In this document: one piece after another, positions 33,122-35,952 of the stretch | How positions within the stretch are numbered: position 1 is the first letter of the stretch | How the letters are laid out: every line of letters begins with the position of its first letter | Notes under the pieces: model-generated | What the model saw: the letters and a program-made list of their open reading frames with translations, nothing else | Databases searched by the model: none | Told to the model about the DNA's origin: nothing | IMG/VR virus record: IMGVR_UViG_3300030085_000965 | Span: 44,349-80,300 of that record | DNA: 35,952 bases | From: a virus | Strand: one strand, 5' to 3' | Translations under genes and position numbers: made by a program

Positions 33122-33520
33122 ATGACATCCGACATCACAGTCGGTAATCTTATGATGTTTAGATACGAAGCAAAAACTGCTCAAGAACTTCCATATTACG
33201 ACAAATCTCCTTTAGTCGTCATGGTTCTCGAAGAGAACGAGGTCTTCTTCGGTACCAATATACATTACTATAAACCAAAGGATCGCGTAGGAATCATAGA
33301 GTATATCCGGGAGATCAAGGAGTCCGGAGTCGGAGATTACAAAGGGTTCCTCTTCGGGTCGGCGGGGTTCCATAAATACTTGAAATCTAATGTTAGAAGT
33401 TTGTTTTTAGACGTGGCAGCATCAGAATGGGAAAAAGCGGCACTGCTGCCCGCTGAAGAGTTTGTAAGAAATCTAGGGGGTGCAGAAATCTCCATCAGTG
33501 GTAGGAGCATCTACAAATGA
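33122..33520 (+). CDS. Conserved small protein between gp4 and gp48
   Basis: A 132-residue protein starting MTSDITVGNLMMFRYEAKTA. FRYEAKTAQELPYYDKSPLV and FFGTNIHYYKPKDRVGIIEY form a pattern I have seen in proteins of T4-like phages without assigned function; the aromatic HYYKP motif may be structural. The start is at 33122, since longer upstream frames overlap gp4 without a ribosome site. Its stop overlaps gp48's start (ATGA). CATAAATA at 33371-33378 within it could serve gp48. Role unknown, presumably late and structural. Confidence 0.65.
   Translation: MTSDITVGNLMMFRYEAKTAQELPYYDKSPLVVMVLEENEVFFGTNIHYYKPKDRVGIIEYIREIKESGVGDYKGFLFGSAGFHKYLKSNVRSLFLDVAASEWEKAALLPAEEFVRNLGGAEISISGRSIYK
33371..33378 (+). 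promoter_or_regulatory. Possible late promoter (CATAAATA) upstream of gp48
   Basis: The plus strand reads TTCCATAAATACTTG inside the preceding gene, 138 bases before ATG 33517. It matches NATAAATA followed by C, like other boxes here. It could add late transcription of gp48 and gp53, but could be chance. Confidence 0.3.
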
Positions 33521-35004
33521 ACACTTTCATTCAAAATAGACCCTATCAAAAGTTTCAGTTTGAATATAGGGGAAGAAAGTATAGTGGATTCTATCGTCTT
33601 ACCACTAAAGACTTTTTAAGACCATTTGCCATCTTCGACGATAGCACGCCCGCTAATGTCTTTGAACCTAGCGATGCCAAGTTTAAAGAACTTGCAAAAT
33701 CCAGTGGTTACCTACAGGATTTTCAGATAAGTCTATCAATGTTAAAGGCACAAGTCAACAGCCTAGGACTAGCAACCGAAGCAAACCAGTACGCTAATCA
33801 ATCTGGTCAAGGTGCAGTTTGGACTGCAACTGTACCTTATATTCCCGGAACTCCACAAGCTCCGAACTTTACTCCACCTGCTCCGCTTGCAACTCAGAAG
33901 AGAGAACCAATTGCCACGATGGCTTTGGGAGGATTTGATCCAAAACGAGTTATCAGTTCAGCGCCTGCACTACCGGATTTTGATAAAGCAAAAGCGTTAA
34001 AATATCCGATTGATGCCTACAATCAACCCCAGTTTTCTCAAGATCATATGATCATTGAGATGTTTAGTTATAGTCCTCCACAAGAGAACATGTTTGGATC
34101 AGCAACTGGTCGTGGTAGTAATGTTTCTTCAGGATTTCTAATTAACGGTCTTCGAAGGAATAATAATATCTCAGAGTTTCGTGGACTAGTAAAACTACCA
34201 ATCCCAAATCAGCTCGCCTTCACAAACGGAGTGAACTGGGGTGCAGATAGTGCGAACGCTTTTACTGCTGCTGCCTTTAACACTGCAACCAATGCGGCAC
34301 AACCGCTTCTACAGGGTAACTTTTTCGGTGCAACAAAGGAACTGGCGAACGATCTACTTAGCGGTGCTGCTAGTATCCTTGGTACGACAGGTACAACTGG
34401 TGGAACAGGAACACTATTAACAGCACTTGCTGCAAAATATGGTCTAGGTAAAATTGGCATTAACGTTGATCCTAACCAGTTTATTGCTCGTGCATCTGGT
34501 AATGCAATCAACCCAAACTTAGAACTTCTATTCAATGGTCCTAAACTAAGAGATTTTGAGTTTAACTTTGAGTTTGCTCCAAATGGTGAAGCAGAAGCAA
34601 CAGAAGTTAGAAGAATCATGAGATTTTTCAGACGTGGAATGATGCCAAGAAGAGGAGAAAATAACGATCTAATCTTCCTCGGTTCTCCTGATGTGTTCCG
34701 GATTCGTTATAGAACTGGAAATGAACGCATTCGTGGTCTAAATATATTCAAAATTTGTGCATTAACCGAGTGCACGGTTAACTTTGCTCCACAAGGGGAG
34801 TATCAGTCATATAAAGATTCGAAGGCAGGATCTCAACCCGTTTTGTCATCAATGACACTCAATTTTACGGAGTTAACACCAATCTTTGCTCAAGATTATG
34901 ATGCGGATGATGGTAAGGATCCATCACTCCAAGATATGTTCCAAGATTTTGGTAGCCCAGTCAAAGGTATAGAACCTCTAAACAGCGAAGACATCGGATT
35001 CTAA
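33517..35004 (+). CDS. gp48: Baseplate tail-tube cap protein, T4 gp48-like
   Basis: A 495-residue protein. The N-terminal part (MNTFIQNRPYQKFQFEYRGR) and long Pro/Thr-rich middle (about 105-160) are followed by a C-terminal domain with NAINPNLELLFNGPKLRDFE (from residue 329) and FNFEFAPNGEAEATEVRRIM RFF, the signature of T4 gp48-type proteins, which form the ring that starts the tail tube on the baseplate hub. It then has an FNFTELTPIFAQDYDAD-like end. Longer than T4 gp48 (364), mainly from the added Gly/Ala-rich region about residues 240-325. It is translationally coupled to the gene before (ATGA) and to gp53 after (TAATG). Confidence 0.8.
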   Translation: MNTFIQNRPYQKFQFEYRGRKYSGFYRLTTKDFLRPFAIFDDSTPANVFEPSDAKFKELAKSSGYLQDFQISLSMLKAQVNSLGLATEANQYANQSGQGAVWTATVPYIPGTPQAPNFTPPAPLATQKREPIATMALGGFDPKRVISSAPALPDFDKAKALKYPIDAYNQPQFSQDHMIIEMFSYSPPQENMFGSATGRGSNVSSGFLINGLRRNNNISEFRGLVKLPIPNQLAFTNGVNWGADSANAFTAAAFNTATNAAQPLLQGNFFGATKELANDLLSGAASILGTTGTTGGTGTLLTALAAKYGLGKIGINVDPNQFIARASGNAINPNLELLFNGPKLRDFEFNFEFAPNGEAEATEVRRIMRFFRRGMMPRRGENNDLIFLGSPDVFRIRYRTGNERIRGLNIFKICALTECTVNFAPQGEYQSYKDSKAGSQPVLSSMTLNFTELTPIFAQDYDADDGKDPSLQDMFQDFGSPVKGIEPLNSEDIGF

Positions 35005-35669
35005 TGGCATACTTCGACCAGTTTTCAGATCTACTGCTCCAGTCGTTTACCGACAGTCGTACTTCCAGCACCGATTACGTAAAAGTCAAAAATATCTTCC
35101 GTCGTGCTAAGATTCGGGAAGATCTATTTCGTAATGCTCTTACTTTTGGTCAGTTTACGATTGTAGGTGATGATAGACCAGATACCGTTGCTGAAAAAAT
35201 GTATGGAAGGGCAGATTTAGACTGGGTAATCCTATTATCTAATAATATTCTAGATGTTCGAAATGAATGGCCTGTTACACAGGGAGATTTTTATGAATAT
35301 CTCTCTGCTAAGTATACTGAGAAAGAACTGACAGAAGTGCATCATTGGGAAACTCGCGAAATCAAAGATCCTGGTGGAGATCTACTTTTGACTGGTGGGA
35401 TGATAGTTGATGAAAACTTCGCATTTTCGTATACTTACGATAATATCCGAATTTCGCTTGCAGGTGCTGGTTTGGTAAAATCGGTATCTAACCTAGATTA
35501 CGAAATTGCTCTAAATGACAAAAAACGCACGATTTTTGTTTTAAGGAAAGAATACCTACAAACGGTTATAGACGATTTGCGAGAAATCATGACATATACC
35601 GATAGTTCTCAGTTTATCGATAAACGCACTAAAAAAGGAGTCAACTTGAGGATTTTGTCCCCTCGTTGA
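35004..35669 (+). CDS. gp53: Baseplate wedge protein, T4 gp53-like
   Basis: A 221-residue protein. FTIVGDDRPDTVAEKMYGRA DLDWVILLSNNILDVRNEWP, about residues 50-90, is the gp53 family core (a LysM-like 'D.P..VA...YG....W.I...N.I..P..W'). gp53 strengthens contacts between baseplate wedges and hub in T4 and precedes gp48 and gp54 addition. Its length is close to T4 gp53 (196). The start overlaps the gp48 stop (TAATG). It is the last gene of the plus-strand block, followed by a stem-loop. Confidence 0.85.
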   Translation: MAYFDQFSDLLLQSFTDSRTSSTDYVKVKNIFRRAKIREDLFRNALTFGQFTIVGDDRPDTVAEKMYGRADLDWVILLSNNILDVRNEWPVTQGDFYEYLSAKYTEKELTEVHHWETREIKDPGGDLLLTGGMIVDENFAFSYTYDNIRISLAGAGLVKSVSNLDYEIALNDKKRTIFVLRKEYLQTVIDDLREIMTYTDSSQFIDKRTKKGVNLRILSPR

Positions 35670-35680
35670 CCCCTGTAGGA

Positions 35681-35711
35681 AAAAATTGCCGGGATTTTTT
35701 TCCGGCAATTT
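35681..35711 (-). terminator. Rho-independent terminator between gp53 and the minus-strand gene
   Basis: A ten-pair stem, AAATTGCCGG (35683-35692) with CCGGCAATTT (35702-35711), closes a nine-base loop. Read on the minus strand it is followed by TTTTTCC, a proper terminator for the gene ending at 35735; on the plus strand there is no T tract after the stem, so it would stop gp53 transcripts less well. Confidence 0.65.
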
Positions 35712-35734
35712 ATGAAACTAAAAGTCGATTTTGC

Positions 35735-35952
35735 TCACTCTTCAGCAAGTCTTTGGAAGTATGACAGTGCATCGTCATCATCACTGGAGTTGCTAGGAGT
35801 GATGTCGGGTGCATTGAAACCCTTGTCAACCACACGCTCCTCTTCACGCTGTTGTTGGCGTGACTTCATCACAACCTCTTCCTGCTCATCAAAGGTGTCA
35901 GGATCAACACGACGACTGGTAGCACTGGGGTTCAGCACAGCGTTCATACGCT
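35735..35952 (-). CDS. C-terminal part of an acidic phage protein, probably truncated by the window
   Basis: The last 70 residues visible (MNAVLNPSATSRRVDP, then KSRQQQREEERVVDKGFNAP and SSDDDDALSYFQRLAEE) are hydrophilic with an acidic, aromatic tail. The frame is open to the window's end, and the Met at 35947 may be internal. The acidic 'DDALSYF-x-x-LAE' end resembles tails of phage replication or DNA-binding proteins such as cyanophage gp32 or helicase-type proteins, but this is only a guess. The terminator after its stop fits an end-of-operon gene. Confidence 0.5.
   Translation of the reverse strand, partial: RMNAVLNPSATSRRVDPDTFDEQEEVVMKSRQQQREEERVVDKGFNAPDITPSNSSDDDDALSYFQRLAEE

Noticed and set aside
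1-35952. tRNA genes, CRISPR arrays or insertion sequences
   Set aside because: I found no cloverleaf-like sequence, no regularly spaced repeats with unique spacers and no transposase motifs.

Overview
This window is a stretch of virion-structure and accessory genes from a T4-type myovirus, almost certainly a marine cyanophage (Synechococcus or Prochlorococcus host). The evidence is homologues of T4 gp4, gp5, gp26, gp27, gp48 and gp53, a cyanophage-type CobS/CobT-like pair, a CP12 gene (an inhibitor of the Calvin cycle), very large 'MPLSRLENFL' and 'MSRARELAK' type virion proteins, and repeated late-promoter elements of the form NATAAATA. Genes are packed tightly, with many ATGA and TAATG junctions. 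No gap exceeds 100 bases. I saw no tRNA, rRNA, CRISPR array or insertion sequence.

Layout. (1) 1-2802, minus strand: a small gene, a CobT-like von Willebrand A protein and the N-terminal part of a CobS-type AAA+ ATPase. (2) 2849-6210, plus strand: two tandem paralogues of unknown function, then kdsB (CMP-KDO synthetase), a GmhA-like sugar isomerase and an EcbF/BcbF-type HAD phosphatase, which together look like a surface-sugar module. (3) 6207-7595, minus: a possible glycosyltransferase and a small gene next to the fibres. (4) 7616-20498, minus: tail-fibre and appendage genes, ending in an 1852-residue virion protein. (5) 20539-21285, plus: a lone coiled-coil gene with its own late promoter. 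(6) 21273-32636, minus: small genes, an S74-peptidase fibre protein, a beta-helix spike, gp5-like hub, a conserved unknown, CP12, gp27-like hub, two large tail proteins (one with a lysozyme-like domain), a short ORF in the -1 frame, gp26-like protein and a tail-tube-fold protein. (7) 32665-35669, plus: gp4, an unknown, gp48 and gp53. (8) A terminator, then the 3' end of a minus-strand gene.

How the parts work together. Regions 4, 6 and 7 build the baseplate, tail tube start and receptor-binding fibres, and are probably transcribed late from gp55-type promoters. Region 2 probably alters glycans of the host or virion. CP12 is likely to redirect host carbon metabolism during infection, although it sits inside the baseplate operon.

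The most interesting observations are a probable programmed -1 ribosomal frameshift (T TTT TTC) joining gp26 to the following 60-codon ORF in the manner of tail-assembly chaperones, cp12 embedded between baseplate genes, a lysozyme-like domain on a tail protein where gp5 has none, a KDO/heptose-type sugar module, and two late promoters that face away from each other across one 40-base gap with their transcripts crossing. All assignments come from reading the sequence and recalling families; no database search was run.
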